A DNA stretch of 64,000 nucleotides from Desulfovibrio sp. JC022 (GTDB lineage Bacteria > Desulfobacterota > Desulfovibrionia > Desulfovibrionales > Desulfovibrionaceae): NCBI RefSeq assembly GCF_010470665.1, contig NZ_VOPZ01000003.1:124001-188000 (forward strand). The letters run 5' to 3'. The stretch's first letter is position 1. Each line of letters opens with the position of its first letter. The notes under the pieces are model-generated. The model saw nothing but the letters and a program-made list of their open reading frames with translations. It did not search any database and was not told the DNA's origin. Below, piece by piece: positions 17,991 to 27,488 of this stretch. The translations under genes and the position numbers were made by a program.

Positions 17991-19085
17991 TTAAAAGAAG
18001 TCCTTCACGACTTCTACAACCCGCTGAGCATCTTCTTCAATCATGTGCGGTCCTATGGGCAGGGAAAGCACTTCACTGTGGATTGCTTCACTGATGGGCA
18101 GAGAAAGACCGGCCATCTCCTTGTACGCACCCTGTTTGTGAGGGGGGATAGGATAATGGATGGACGCTTCGATTTTGTTGTCAGCAAGATGTTTGATCAG
18201 CCCGTCGCGGTCCTTGCAGCGCACAACGAAAAGGTGCCAGACAGACTGCACGTCTTCGGAAATAGCCGGAAGCACCAGCGGTGTGTCCTTGAGTCCTTCA
18301 AGGTAGATCCCGGCAACGGTCTTGCGGGTCCAGTTCCAGATATCCAGCTTGTCCAGCTTCACGCGCAGGAAAGCGGCCTGCATTTCATCAAGCCTGCTGT
18401 TGAATCCTTTGCAATCGTGGACATATTTTTCAGTTGAACCGTAGTTGGCGAGTTTGCGCACCCGTTCGGCTATCTTGTCGTCCATGGTGGTCACCGCGCC
18501 GCCGTCACCGAATGCTCCGAGATTTTTGCCGGGGTAGAAGCTGAAGGCCGCAGCGTGACCGAGTGTGCCGGACATGCCCCCTTTGTAAACCGCGCCGTGA
18601 GCCTGAGCCGCGTCAGTGACTACGAACAGGGAATTCTTTTCAGCAAATGCCATGATCGGGTCCATGTCTGCGGGCTGACCGTAGAGGTGAACCGGAATAA
18701 TGGCCTTGGTGGCCGGGGTCAGTGCTGCTTCCAGTTTTGCCGGGTCCATGTTGTAGGTGGCTTCTACTGGCTCCACCGGGACGATGTTCGCTCCGGTGCG
18801 GGTTACCGCCAGCCAAGTGGCGATAAAGGTGTTGGAAGGCACCAGTACATCATCACCGGGGCCGACTTCGGCAGCACGCAGGACCAGCTCAATGGCTTCC
18901 AGTCCGTTGCCGCAGCCGATGCAATGTTTTGCTCCGGTGTAGAGTCCGAATTCGTGTTCAAAGGCCTTTACTTCATCGCCGAGTATGAACCAGCCCGATT
19001 CGAGAACCCGTTTAGCTGCTGCGTCCATTTTGGGGGCCAGTGCCTGGTAAGTCCAGCCGACATCGAGGAATTTAATCTGTTTCAT
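17991..19085 (-). CDS. FdtB/QdtB-like dTDP-sugar 3-aminotransferase
   Basis: A 364-residue DegT/DnrJ/EryC1 PLP enzyme: [58 protein letters not shown] and [18 protein letters not shown] with the PLP lysine. The opening and the N-G-L-E-A pattern fit the FdtB/QdtB/TylB group, which aminates C3 of a dTDP-3-keto-6-deoxyhexose. The gene just upstream encodes the matching ketoisomerase and overlaps it by 14 bp, which strengthens the call. The expected N-acyltransferase and dTDP-glucose genes are not in the window. Confidence 0.85.
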   Translation of the reverse strand: MKQIKFLDVGWTYQALAPKMDAAAKRVLESGWFILGDEVKAFEHEFGLYTGAKHCIGCGNGLEAIELVLRAAEVGPGDDVLVPSNTFIATWLAVTRTGANIVPVEPVEATYNMDPAKLEAALTPATKAIIPVHLYGQPADMDPIMAFAEKNSLFVVTDAAQAHGAVYKGGMSGTLGHAAAFSFYPGKNLGAFGDGGAVTTMDDKIAERVRKLANYGSTEKYVHDCKGFNSRLDEMQAAFLRVKLDKLDIWNWTRKTVAGIYLEGLKDTPLVLPAISEDVQSVWHLFVVRCKDRDGLIKHLADNKIEASIHYPIPPHKQGAYKEMAGLSLPISEAIHSEVLSLPIGPHMIEEDAQRVVEVVKDFF

Positions 19086-19494
19086 TTTCTTTCACCGCCT
19101 TCATGAAATCATCATAGCTGTAGTAATAATCGCTCGGATCGTAATATTCCGAGGCCAGCACCAGACATACGGAACCGGAGGAGAAGTTTTCAAGTTCACG
19201 CCAGGTCATGGTCGGGATGTATAGTCCGTAATAAGACCTGTTCAGGGAGAACTTGGTCTTGGTTTTTCCGTCATCCAGAACCACGTCAAAACTACCGGAA
19301 GCAGCAATGATATACTGCCTGAGATGCTTGTGGGCGTGTCCTCCACGGGTTTCACCGCCGGGAACGTCATATAGATAGTACACCCTTTTGATATCAAAAG
19401 GAATATGGCGACTGTTTTCTATAAAAGTAAGGTTGCCCCTGTTGTCCAGAATTTTGGGCAGCTCAATAATTTGCGGTACGTCTTCTTTGATCAT
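19072..19494 (-). CDS. FdtA/QdtA-like dTDP-6-deoxy-hexose 3,4-ketoisomerase (WxcM-like cupin)
   Basis: A 140-residue single cupin. It reads [18 protein letters not shown], then [20 protein letters not shown] and [18 protein letters not shown]. This is the FdtA/QdtA pattern, including the H-A-H pair in the active site. The enzyme converts dTDP-4-keto-6-deoxyglucose to the 3-keto form used by the next enzyme, the aminotransferase encoded immediately downstream. The product sugar is Fuc3N- or Qui3N-like; the sequence alone does not let me choose. Confidence 0.87.
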   Translation of the reverse strand: MIKEDVPQIIELPKILDNRGNLTFIENSRHIPFDIKRVYYLYDVPGGETRGGHAHKHLRQYIIAASGSFDVVLDDGKTKTKFSLNRSYYGLYIPTMTWRELENFSSGSVCLVLASEYYDPSDYYYSYDDFMKAVKENETD

Positions 19495-20246
19495 TTTCTG
19501 TCCTTCATTTCCAGTTCAACCAGCCGGATATATTTCTGAAATGTATAGAAAAAGCCGTGCACTGCGACTATGAATCCGGCCCGTCCGTCAAGGAACCCTG
19601 CCTTGAGTATATACTGTTTGAAAAATTTGCCAAATCCGTGGCCCAGCGCTGAGCCGAGCGAACTCCGTTTGCCGCGCGAATAAAGGTCTTCGGCAGCATC
19701 CTGAGTGTAGATGTTGATTTTATCCAGATGCTGGGAAAAGTTTTCGTAGGGGTAATGGATGATGTCCCCTGAAATTTCTCCGGCCTTGTTTTTGGGGCGC
19801 AGTTCTTCGTGGGGCCTGATACCGCCGATGGTGATCCTGTCCCGTTTGTAGATGCGAAAAAGTTTGTCCGGGTACCACCCGCTGTGCATAATGAAACGGT
19901 CCAGATACCATGAACGGCGCGGGCAATAGTAGCCGTCAACATCATCCGGGCCTTGTAGCTTAGCGGCGATGGATTCGCGCAGTTCCAGAGAGATTATTTC
20001 ATCCTGATCAATGGTCACCACCCATGGGGTCGTGATTTGAGTCAGGGCGAATTTGTGCTGTTCAATGGCCCCGTTCCAATTGTTGTGGACGATGCGGGCA
20101 TTGTATTTGCGTGCGATTTCAAGGGTCGCGTCCGTGGACCCGGAATCGATGAGCAGTATCTCGTCGCAGAAAGAGAGGCTTTGCAGACACTCATCGAGTA
20201 GCCTTGCTCCATTATATGTGAGTACCAGTCCGGTGATTTGGTTCAT
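19491..20246 (-). CDS. Family 2 glycosyltransferase (WaaE/KdtX-like)
   Basis: A 251-residue GT-A enzyme: TGLVLTYNGARLLDECLQSL, EILLIDSGSTDATLEIA, TPWVVTIDQDE (the metal-binding D-x-D region) and a late YYCPRRSWYLDRF. This layout is that of lipopolysaccharide core beta-glycosyltransferases such as WaaE. It is first in a three-gene operon with 4-bp overlap to the FdtA-like gene. It may transfer a core sugar or the amino sugar made by its partners. Confidence 0.85.
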   Translation of the reverse strand: MNQITGLVLTYNGARLLDECLQSLSFCDEILLIDSGSTDATLEIARKYNARIVHNNWNGAIEQHKFALTQITTPWVVTIDQDEIISLELRESIAAKLQGPDDVDGYYCPRRSWYLDRFIMHSGWYPDKLFRIYKRDRITIGGIRPHEELRPKNKAGEISGDIIHYPYENFSQHLDKINIYTQDAAEDLYSRGKRSSLGSALGHGFGKFFKQYILKAGFLDGRAGFIVAVHGFFYTFQKYIRLVELEMKDRK

Positions 20247-20344
20247 TTGCGCCTTTTATTTTCAGAGAATAAAAAAATGCATCAGGTCAACCTACGGATT
20301 GTAGGCAGGCCCACGGCGCGAGTCAAGATTTGATGCGCTTAACT

Positions 20345-21325
20345 TTAAGTCATTTTTGGTTCGATTGCATGGGCAATCTGAAAGGCACGGTTGGCCTTAA
20401 CCCGTCCGGGAGACCCGAGATATTTGAGTACGCCGCCCACCTCGCATTCAAGCATATCTTCCTCATCAGTATCCAGCAACAGGAGATCGCCTTCTTCAAG
20501 GTTAAGCAACTGACGGCCGGTAATTTTGGTTTTGCCGAGGCGAACCAGCAAATCAATGGGGGTTTCCAGTAATCTTTCTTTAAAACGGCTGACCCAGACG
20601 TGGTCGATTTCCAGACGTTCGGACTGGAAGGAAGCGTGCAGCTTGGAACGAATGGGTTCCAGCGTGGAGTAGGGCAGACAGACGATGAGTGAACCGATGG
20701 CGTTTTCCAGTTCAACTTCAAAGGTGATGACCACAACAACGTCCGAAGGCGGTACGATTGCCGCGAACTGCGGGTTAACCTCGGAACGGACCAGCTCGAG
20801 GTGAACTTCGTGTACCGGACGCCACGAGTCTTCAAGGTTTGAGAGGGCGATTTTTACTACTCGGTCTACAATGGCCTGTTCAATAGGTGTGAAGTCACGG
20901 CCTTCGACTTTGGGCTGGGAGCCTGAGCCGCCGAAAAAGCTTTCCACCAGTGCGAAAACCAGTCGGGAGTCTACAACGAGGATGGCATTACCGCGCAAGG
21001 GGTCCATTTTAAAGATGGAAAGTGATGTCGGAACAGGCAGGGAACGCATAAAGTCCCCGAACTTGGACATATCGATGGAAATGGGGTTGATGTCCACCCT
21101 TTTGCGCATGGTGTTGGCAAGGTTGTTGGTAGCCAGACGCGCGAAACGGTCATTGACGATTTCAAGAACGGGCATACGACCGCGGATAATGCGGTCCTGG
21201 TTGGCAAGGTCAAAGGAAACAACACCGGAATCATCATCCGGTATGTCCTGCTCCGCTTCAACCTCTCCGCCGGAAAGGCCTCTTAATAGAGCATCAACCT
21301 CATCCTGTTGCAGAATTTTACTCAT
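20345..21325 (-). CDS. fliM: Flagellar motor switch protein FliM
   Basis: A 326-residue protein that begins MSKILQQDEVDALLRGL; the N-terminal L-x-Q-x-E-I/V-D-A-L-L segment binds phosphorylated CheY. The middle domain carries the GGSG-type loop (FFGGSGSQPKVEGRDFTPIE). The C-terminus is a SpoA/FliN-like domain (LVRLGKTKITGRQLLNLEEGDLLLLD). FliM sits in the C-ring of the flagellar motor and switches rotation. No other flagellar structural gene is next to it, so it stands alone here. Confidence 0.97.
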   Translation of the reverse strand: MSKILQQDEVDALLRGLSGGEVEAEQDIPDDDSGVVSFDLANQDRIIRGRMPVLEIVNDRFARLATNNLANTMRKRVDINPISIDMSKFGDFMRSLPVPTSLSIFKMDPLRGNAILVVDSRLVFALVESFFGGSGSQPKVEGRDFTPIEQAIVDRVVKIALSNLEDSWRPVHEVHLELVRSEVNPQFAAIVPPSDVVVVITFEVELENAIGSLIVCLPYSTLEPIRSKLHASFQSERLEIDHVWVSRFKERLLETPIDLLVRLGKTKITGRQLLNLEEGDLLLLDTDEEDMLECEVGGVLKYLGSPGRVKANRAFQIAHAIEPKMT

Positions 21326-21452
21326 GCTTTAAAACCCGTGTCAGTTATCGTTGGTACATCAATGTCTAAACAATTAGCCATTTTTGCCCGCAAAGTAAAC
21401 GCGCAAGCCGATATGTATTGTATGTATCGTCCTAAAAAATAAAAATCTTTAG

Positions 21453-22283
21453 CTAAACTTTAATATGCCACGGTTCGAAGCGTACCCCGAGCAGGTTGTT
21501 TTCCGGGTAGCGCAGTTGCAGGTAGCCGTGCTCGCGCAGCTTTACACAAGTTTCTGTTTCGGCAAAACGGGCACTGAAATTAGCGGCTCCAAGTCCTTTT
21601 TCCCCCACATCGAAATCACCCACCCCGTGATAGGAATAGCCCGGAGGAGCCAGAGAGCGCGAAGCAAGGGAAAGGTTTCCACCATTAGATTCGGCCTTGG
21701 CAAGGAAAAGGATGAATTGTTTAACCACGCCGCGTACCCCGGAGGTCAGGTAAACCTTGCGACCCAGCTCTTTGCGGATTTTAAGATATTTTTTGTGCGG
21801 TTCTCCCCGGTAGAGAAAATTTCCGGTGCGCGGAATTTTAATCAGTTCTTTGCGGGAGATGGCTGCGGTTAGTTTGTCTACTGGTTTGTCGCCGAAAAAA
21901 CCGTAATCATGGGCATCAAAATGAAAGGTCTTGTCCAGAAATGCAAGTTCCTGCTTGGTAAACCTGCCGATTGAAGAGTAGTTGCGCGCAAATTTCAGGG
22001 CATCATCAAAGCTGAGTACACAAAAATTGCCGAACCCCACAGTGCGTTGAACCCGGCGTAATCTTCTCAGGGATGATTTAAGCAGGGTGAGTTCCTTTTT
22101 GTTCAGAATCAGGTCACCGGGTTGCGGCTTATCGAAATTAGCCATGCGGTGCAGGTAATCCTTAAGATCCTTCTCTTTTGCTGCCCGGGCAATTTCCTGC
22201 GCCCCGGCATAGCTGGAGAATCCGCACAGCCAAGCGGAGGCGGATAAGGAGCATATGGATTTCAGGAATGTTCTTCTGTTCAT
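21453..22283 (-). CDS. Exported D,D-/L,D-carboxypeptidase of the M15 (VanY) family
   Basis: A 276-residue protein with an N-terminal MNRRTFLKS followed by a hydrophobic stretch ending SYAGA, a signal peptide (the RR-x-F-L-K pattern suggests Tat export). The C-terminal part has LTSGVRGVVKQFILFL, YHGVGDFDVG and FEPWHIKV, the zinc-ligand motifs S/Y-H-x-x-G-x-x-x-D and E-P-W-H of VanY peptidases. It trims peptidoglycan stem peptides in the periplasm. It stands as a single gene between fliM and a chemoreceptor. Confidence 0.82.
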   Translation of the reverse strand: MNRRTFLKSICSLSASAWLCGFSSYAGAQEIARAAKEKDLKDYLHRMANFDKPQPGDLILNKKELTLLKSSLRRLRRVQRTVGFGNFCVLSFDDALKFARNYSSIGRFTKQELAFLDKTFHFDAHDYGFFGDKPVDKLTAAISRKELIKIPRTGNFLYRGEPHKKYLKIRKELGRKVYLTSGVRGVVKQFILFLAKAESNGGNLSLASRSLAPPGYSYHGVGDFDVGEKGLGAANFSARFAETETCVKLREHGYLQLRYPENNLLGVRFEPWHIKV

Positions 22284-22554
22284 AAAGATGCGTCTGCCCG
22301 GATCAGGTTTAGTACAGCAGGTTCATCTATTTCTATAAAACAGAAATCGAGTTGTGAAAAGGTTTAGGTCAATGTCACTATATGGGAATATTGCTATTTA
22401 CTTTGAATTATGCCACATCCCGCAATGTGAAGGAATAACAATAATAAACAGGGAGCAAGTTATGAATAGGTTAAAACGTTAACGGTGGGTCTCGGTTTGT
22501 GTAGCTGTATTTTTTGGCAGTGCAGGTCGGGACGGAACCAACAGGAGAGGGATT

Positions 22555-24582
22555 GTGTCCATTAGTGCCAAAAACAAGATTGTTTTCAGTGTTTTTGCGT
22601 TTTTTACAGTGGTCGTTATTGTGATGACCGGAATTTCCTACCAGAGCTTTAGTTTGTCATCTCACAAAGCTGAACTTGATGAGCTGGATACCGTCTCCCG
22701 GGCAGTAGGCAAGGCTGTAGGGGAAAAGACCGATATTTATTTCAATGCTCTTGAGCTGGCTGCACGGATGTTCAACGGCGTGCCGAACTTATCCGGCGAT
22801 GAGCTACTAACTTACCGAATCAATCTTTCCAAACAGCTAAAAGAGCAGACCAGAGCCGGCGAGGCTTATTTTTGTTTTTCTGATGGCAGTACATATACTG
22901 CCGGTCGAGAAGGGATAATCCCCAATTTTAAAGTCAAAGCAAAGCAACGTGAGTGGTACAAACGGTTATTCGGTGGGGAAAAAAGGATAATTACCACTCC
23001 TTATACTTCTTCCATCGGTGCAATTGTTATGGCTGCCGGTGTTCCCATTATGAAAGACGGGAGGATGCAAGCAACTTTGTGCATCAACCTCGGACTGACT
23101 GATATTACCGAATTTGCTAACAGCGTACTGGATCACAAAAATATATTTCTGACTCGTGCTGACGGCTACATTATGGCCAACCGGGATAAAGAGCTTATCG
23201 GTAAAAGTCTTTGGGAAAGCATACCTGAACTTGAAAAGTATCGCGACCAGACTTCAAACGGTAGGGTTAAGTTTTCTCTTGACGGCAAATCTTACGAAGG
23301 AAGTCTCTATATTATTGAAGGGTTGAACTGGAAAGTCTGGACCTATGAAGAACTGGACGTAATTAATCAGGATTCCACTGCCAACCTGCAACAGAATGCT
23401 ATTGTTGCTGTTCTTGCTCTCATTCTGGCTGCTTTGATGCTTAATTTTCTTGCTTCTTCACTAATCTTCAAGCCGCTCGGCAAGGGTGTTGAGTTTGCGG
23501 CAGCCGTGGCAGGCGGTGATCTGGATAAGACCCTTGATGTTCAACAGAATGATGAGGTGGGGGTATTGGCCGAAGCCCTGCGGACCATGGTCGGCAAGCT
23601 TAAGGACATGATTCGTGATACTGAAGAGAAAAGTGCACTTGCCGAGCAGGAAGCAGAGCGAGCGCGCAAGGCTATGGCGGAAGCTGAAGAAGCGCGTGAA
23701 CAGGCTGACCGGGCTACGAGGGAAGGAATTCTTCAGGCTGCATCCCAGATTGAAGGTGTGGTGGATCGTATTGCCTCCGGCACTGAAGAACTTGCAGCAC
23801 AGGCTGATGAGATTAATAACTCTACAGAGGTCCAGCGGGAGCGTATGACCGAGACCGCAACCAGTATGGAGCAGATGAACGCGTCTGTTTTAGAAGTGGC
23901 CCGTAATTCCGGTGATGCCGCCTCCAATGCCATGAGTACGCAAGAAGCTGCGGACAAGGGAACTAATCTGGTCAATAAGGTTATTGAGTCGGTCAGTAAT
24001 GTTCAGCAGCAGACTCAGGCCATGAAAGCCGACCTCACTTCTTTGGGAGAACAGGCGGACAGCATCGGCGCGATTATGGATGTGATTAATGATATTGCCG
24101 ACCAGACCAATCTGCTGGCTTTGAACGCTGCTATTGAGGCGGCCCGTGCGGGTGAGGCCGGACGCGGATTTGCCGTTGTTGCCGATGAGGTCCGAAAGTT
24201 GGCGGAAAAAACAATCGGGGCAACTCAGCAGGTTGGGGAAAGTATTTCTTCCATTCAGGCAGCTGCCCGCAAGAATATTAAATCCATGGATCATGCGGCC
24301 GGGTCAGTTGATGAGACTACTGAATTGGCTGCAAATTCCGGTGAAGTTCTGGAAAATATCTTGAACTATGCCCAGGAGAATGCTGAGCAGGTTCAGTCTA
24401 TTGCAACTGCGGCAGAAGAGCAGTCTGCAGCATCTGAAGAGATTAATCAGGCTGTGGAGGAGGTTTCCAGAATATCTGCCGAAACCTCAGAGAGTATGGC
24501 CCAGTCCGCCATTGCCATTGAAGAATTGGCGGAAATGACCAGCGAATTAAGTAAGATTGTGGATCAGTTGAAGCAGTCTTAA
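22555..24582 (+). CDS. Methyl-accepting chemotaxis protein with Cache sensor
   Basis: A 675-residue receptor starting at GTG 22555 behind AGGAGAGG. It has a membrane segment near residues 10-30 and a dCache-type periplasmic sensor ([18 protein letters not shown]). A second membrane segment lies near 280-300, then HAMP, and a long coiled-coil signalling domain with the conserved hairpin tip [18 protein letters not shown]. There is no CheR-binding pentapeptide at the C-terminus. Cache domains usually bind small organic ligands; the ligand is unknown. Confidence 0.95.
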   Translation: MSISAKNKIVFSVFAFFTVVVIVMTGISYQSFSLSSHKAELDELDTVSRAVGKAVGEKTDIYFNALELAARMFNGVPNLSGDELLTYRINLSKQLKEQTRAGEAYFCFSDGSTYTAGREGIIPNFKVKAKQREWYKRLFGGEKRIITTPYTSSIGAIVMAAGVPIMKDGRMQATLCINLGLTDITEFANSVLDHKNIFLTRADGYIMANRDKELIGKSLWESIPELEKYRDQTSNGRVKFSLDGKSYEGSLYIIEGLNWKVWTYEELDVINQDSTANLQQNAIVAVLALILAALMLNFLASSLIFKPLGKGVEFAAAVAGGDLDKTLDVQQNDEVGVLAEALRTMVGKLKDMIRDTEEKSALAEQEAERARKAMAEAEEAREQADRATREGILQAASQIEGVVDRIASGTEELAAQADEINNSTEVQRERMTETATSMEQMNASVLEVARNSGDAASNAMSTQEAADKGTNLVNKVIESVSNVQQQTQAMKADLTSLGEQADSIGAIMDVINDIADQTNLLALNAAIEAARAGEAGRGFAVVADEVRKLAEKTIGATQQVGESISSIQAAARKNIKSMDHAAGSVDETTELAANSGEVLENILNYAQENAEQVQSIATAAEEQSAASEEINQAVEEVSRISAETSESMAQSAIAIEELAEMTSELSKIVDQLKQS

Positions 24583-24604
24583 TCTGAACAACTGCTGAAA
24601 AATA

Positions 24605-24640
24605 AAGCGCGGTAAGCCTGTTGACTTACCGCGCTTTTCT
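24605..24640 (+). terminator. Bidirectional hairpin terminator
   Basis: AAAGCGCGGTAAG pairs with CTTACCGCGCTTTT around a short loop, between the convergent chemoreceptor and MucR-like genes. A-tract and T-tract flank both sides, so it can serve both. Confidence 0.88.
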
Positions 24641-24667
24641 AACAATGGAAATGTGCTTTGAAAAACT

Positions 24668-25054
24668 CTATTTACCGCGCTTGGTCCAGAGTTTCATTTC
24701 CTTCATTTTTTTACGGCGTTCGCGCTGCAAAGATTTGCAGACCAGCGGGGTCTTTTTCTTGAGGCCGTATTTTTCGCGGTATTCATCAGGGGTCAGACCG
24801 TGGGAAGCAAGGTGCTTCTTGGTGATGATCTTAAAGGATTTACCACATTCACAGCAGACAATGGATTTTTCCTTAATGGATTTTTTTGGCTCACATGCGG
24901 GAGCTTCTTCCTGCGCGGGGAGGGAGTTTTCGGCAATAGCCTGAATTCCGGCAGAGAGTTTGCGGACCATGGAAGTCATCTCTTCTTCACTCATGGTTCT
25001 TACGCTTGCTTGTGCTTTGACAATTTCCAAAGCTTCTTTCAGATAATCTTCCAC
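24668..25054 (-). CDS. MucR/Ros-family zinc-finger transcription regulator
   Basis: A 128-residue protein. CCECGKSFKIITKKHLASH gives the C-x2-C...H-x3-H zinc finger of Ros/MucR regulators, followed by GLTPDEYREKYGLKKKTPLV, a very typical continuation, and a basic tail. A helical N-terminal part probably dimerises. These proteins repress or organise genes for exopolysaccharide, motility or virulence. It is a single gene with a Shine-Dalgarno AAGGAGA before the ATG. A role over the nearby glycan or motility genes is possible but not shown. Confidence 0.93.
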   Translation of the reverse strand: MEDYLKEALEIVKAQASVRTMSEEEMTSMVRKLSAGIQAIAENSLPAQEEAPACEPKKSIKEKSIVCCECGKSFKIITKKHLASHGLTPDEYREKYGLKKKTPLVCKSLQRERRKKMKEMKLWTKRGK

Positions 25055-25337
25055 TTGGAATCTCCTTTCAGGATTATTTTTTCACTAACTTGGCGTTGGA
25101 AGCATTATGGATAAAGTACTTTGTAGTAGCTGTCAAATACATTAGATAGAATTTTACAGAGATTTTAATTGATTTATAAAAGATGCATGAGTGCAAGTAA
25201 TGTTTTTCAGTCCAATTTATTGTTTTACAGTCAAAAAGTATGTTTAAAACAGATAAATTTCGAAAAAAGAAAAAAATACCGAATGTTATTTTTCAAAACA
25301 TAGTTTAGCTAAGAGTGTTTCAAGAAATGCGTATGGA
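25055..25337. other. AT-rich intergenic stretch, no gene seen
   Basis: Nearly 300 bp upstream of the MucR-like gene, strongly AT-rich with A- and T-runs. It presumably holds the mucR promoter; no convincing operator or open frame was found. Confidence 0.5.
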
Positions 25338-25473
25338 TGAGCATAGGTGCTCACCCGCAAGGTTGAGAGTTGAATTTGCAGTAATTGTGCTGCGGGTGTA
25401 CCCCGGACGAAGATTAACTAATGTTAAGCCCTGTCGGGCTGTATTAACCTGTTTCCGGCTTTGCCCGCCGGGG
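25338..25473 (+). ncRNA. Candidate structured 5' leader RNA, unassigned
   Basis: Several nested pairings are visible. TGAGCA-TAGG-TGCTCA (25338-25353); CCCGCA (25354) with TGCGGG (25391); CCCCGG (25401) with CCGGGG (25468). Inside the last pair, GTTAA (25423) pairs with TTAAC (25444) and AGCCC with GGGCT. The GC-rich block stands out in an AT-rich interval, 13 bp before a small lipoprotein gene. I do not match it to a known riboswitch class; an attenuator or small RNA is possible. Confidence 0.35.
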
Positions 25474-25486
25474 GACGATTGTTGTT

Positions 25487-25774
25487 TTGAATAAATTTCT
25501 GCGCGCAGCATTTTGTTTTTTCATTTTACCATTGCTTTGCTCCGGGTGTCTCTGGGGGACGGCCGCTGTGGTCGGTGTGGCTGTGTTGGGAGCTAACGTC
25601 AATGAATTTCAGGAATCACAAAAGCCGCGCAATGCCACCCAAGCTCTTGATGAGCATCTTGAACAAAAGCGTAAAGAAGACGAAGCAATTTCCCGCAGCA
25701 GTGAATTTCCGCCGGACCCGATAGATTCGGAAGAGATCATAGAGTTCTATTCGAACCCGGTTATGGAGAAGTGA
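25487..25774 (+). CDS. Small putative lipoprotein
   Basis: A 95-residue product from a TTG start with GGGGGA upstream. It has a hydrophobic signal and the lipobox LLCSGC, with Cys at about residue 21. An alanine/glycine/valine hydrophobic stretch follows (AAVVGVAVLGANV), then a charged, helical C-terminus. I do not recognise the family. It likely sits in the outer or inner membrane. The structured leader immediately upstream may control it. Confidence 0.6.
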   Translation: MNKFLRAAFCFFILPLLCSGCLWGTAAVVGVAVLGANVNEFQESQKPRNATQALDEHLEQKRKEDEAISRSSEFPPDPIDSEEIIEFYSNPVMEK

Positions 25775-25905
25775 GGGGCTTGATCGCGGATATTTTTCAA
25801 ATTTTATAATCCACTCGCAATGATTTGACTTGCCTTAATCTTTTTCCAAAGTGTATCTTGCTCCTACTCGTCTATCTTAATTAAAACGAAATTAAAGGGG
25901 GCAGC

Positions 25906-27162
25906 ATGTCCGGCCAGACAGCGAAAAATACCGTACTTGTGGTTGAAAACAGCAACACTCAGGCAAGAATAATTACCGAGCATATAGAATCCATTACACC
26001 TTTTGATACCATGGTGGTCAACTCCATGGATGAGCTTGAAAGCAAGCTTGAGAATGATGGCGATGATGTTTTTATCGCAGTTCTGAACCTGAACATCAAA
26101 GGTGCCCCGGACGGGGAAGCTGTGGATTACGTCCTTTCCCGGAAGATTCCCTGTATCGTTCTCACCTCCACTTTTGATGAAGAAATCCGCAACCGTTTTA
26201 TCGAGAAAAGCGTGCTGGACTATTTCAATAAATCCAGGCGTGAAGACCTTGAGGAAATGGTTGACCTGATCCATCGCATACATTCCAATCATGAAATCAA
26301 AGTGGTTGTAGCCGAGGACAACTCCACGGCCCGTAAAATTATGCAAATGTTGCTGGAGCGGCTTAACTTTACCGTTTTGGCCGGGAATGATGGTGCAGAA
26401 GCTCTCGAGCTGATCAAGGCCAACCCGGATGTGAAGCTGCTGCTTACCGACTATGAAATGCCTAATCTGGACGGTTTTGAGTTGGTCAGCGAGGTGCGTA
26501 AAACCCATAGCCGCGATCAGTTGGCAATACTTGGTGTTTCGGCCCATGATTCCGGAGCTATCACCGCTAAATTCCTTAAGCGCGGGGCCAATGATTTTCT
26601 TAAAAAACCTTTTGAGGTGGAAGAATTTTCATGGCGGGTTACCAATAATCTTAACGAGCTTGAGCGTATCCGTTCCATCAAGGACGCATACAGCCGTGAC
26701 CCCCTGACCGGTTTTTCCAATCTCAATTTTTTCCTTGATAAGGGCCGTGACCTTTTTGAAGAATCCACTAAAAAAGGCAATACACCTGTTGTTGCAGCCT
26801 TTAGCGTGGACAATATGCTTGAAATCAACAGCCAATACGGCTGGGACGGCGGTTTTGCGGCCATGAAAAAGGCTTCTTCCCTGTTGGACCAACATTCTCT
26901 CGGCTGGATGCTGACCGCACGCAGTGATTGCGGTTTCTATATCCTTGCCGACGACCTTGAAGTATTGAAGCGTGATCTTGGTGCGGTTAAAGCGGCTCTT
27001 GCCAGCTCGCAGATTGTGTCCGGTCAGGACAGGTTTATGGTCAGCGCGTCTTTTACCATCAGCAAAGAGTCCGGTGCAAATCTTGATGCGAGCCTGACCA
27101 AGGCCGCACTGGTTTTGAAGAATATTCAAGGTAAGGGTGTGAATGCATTTAGTTTTGCTTAA
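25906..27162 (+). CDS. Double-receiver response regulator with degenerate GGDEF domain
   Basis: A 418-residue protein. Residues 10-125 form a first receiver domain whose phospho-acceptor site reads VLNLNIKG, with Asn where Asp is expected. Residues 130-250 are a second, intact receiver (VVVAEDNSTARK, LLLTDYEMPNLDG, KKPFE). About 262-418 looks like a GGDEF fold (RDPLTGFSNLNFF), but the GGDEF loop is replaced by ARSDCGFYIL, so no cyclase activity is expected. It may be a phosphorylation-controlled scaffold. It is followed by its own terminator and stands alone. Confidence 0.82.
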   Translation: MSGQTAKNTVLVVENSNTQARIITEHIESITPFDTMVVNSMDELESKLENDGDDVFIAVLNLNIKGAPDGEAVDYVLSRKIPCIVLTSTFDEEIRNRFIEKSVLDYFNKSRREDLEEMVDLIHRIHSNHEIKVVVAEDNSTARKIMQMLLERLNFTVLAGNDGAEALELIKANPDVKLLLTDYEMPNLDGFELVSEVRKTHSRDQLAILGVSAHDSGAITAKFLKRGANDFLKKPFEVEEFSWRVTNNLNELERIRSIKDAYSRDPLTGFSNLNFFLDKGRDLFEESTKKGNTPVVAAFSVDNMLEINSQYGWDGGFAAMKKASSLLDQHSLGWMLTARSDCGFYILADDLEVLKRDLGAVKAALASSQIVSGQDRFMVSASFTISKESGANLDASLTKAALVLKNIQGKGVNAFSFA

Positions 27163-27180
27163 AGTTGATTTGTAAAAAAG

Positions 27181-27210
27181 GCCCGTAATCTTTTTTATAT
27201 GATTACGGGC
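27181..27210 (+). terminator. Hairpin terminator
   Basis: GCCCGTAATC pairs with GATTACGGGC around an A/T loop and is followed by CCTTTCT, just after the double-receiver gene. It lies between convergent genes and may act both ways. Confidence 0.8.
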
Positions 27211-27236
27211 CCTTTCTATTGTTAGGCTGATTGTGG

Positions 27237-27470
27237 TTATTTATTGGTCTTTGTTCCCGAATAAGTGAACGCCTTTTTGTCCATGGTCCAGTAAGTTCCC
27301 CTGTCTATGCCGAATGCTTTACCACAGGGGCAGTATACTTTGCCGTCACGTTCATCGGCGTTCCATATCTTCTTGATCCGGTCTTTATGGCAGCGATGAA
27401 CCTCTCCCTGACCTATTTTGTAATATTTCCACAGTTTGCGTCTGCAAGCAGAGCATTTTAAAATTAACAT
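27237..27470 (-). CDS. Small zinc-ribbon protein, function unknown
   Basis: A 77-residue protein with two cysteine pairs, CSAC near the N-terminus and CPCG in the middle, plus RCHKD. This fits a small zinc ribbon. The basic, compact sequence could bind nucleic acid, but nothing specific is visible. It is next to the HAD phosphatase gene on the same strand with an 18-bp gap, so they may be co-transcribed. Confidence 0.6.
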   Translation of the reverse strand: MLILKCSACRRKLWKYYKIGQGEVHRCHKDRIKKIWNADERDGKVYCPCGKAFGIDRGTYWTMDKKAFTYSGTKTNK

Positions 27471-27488
27471 GGTTCAATTCTATTTTGA

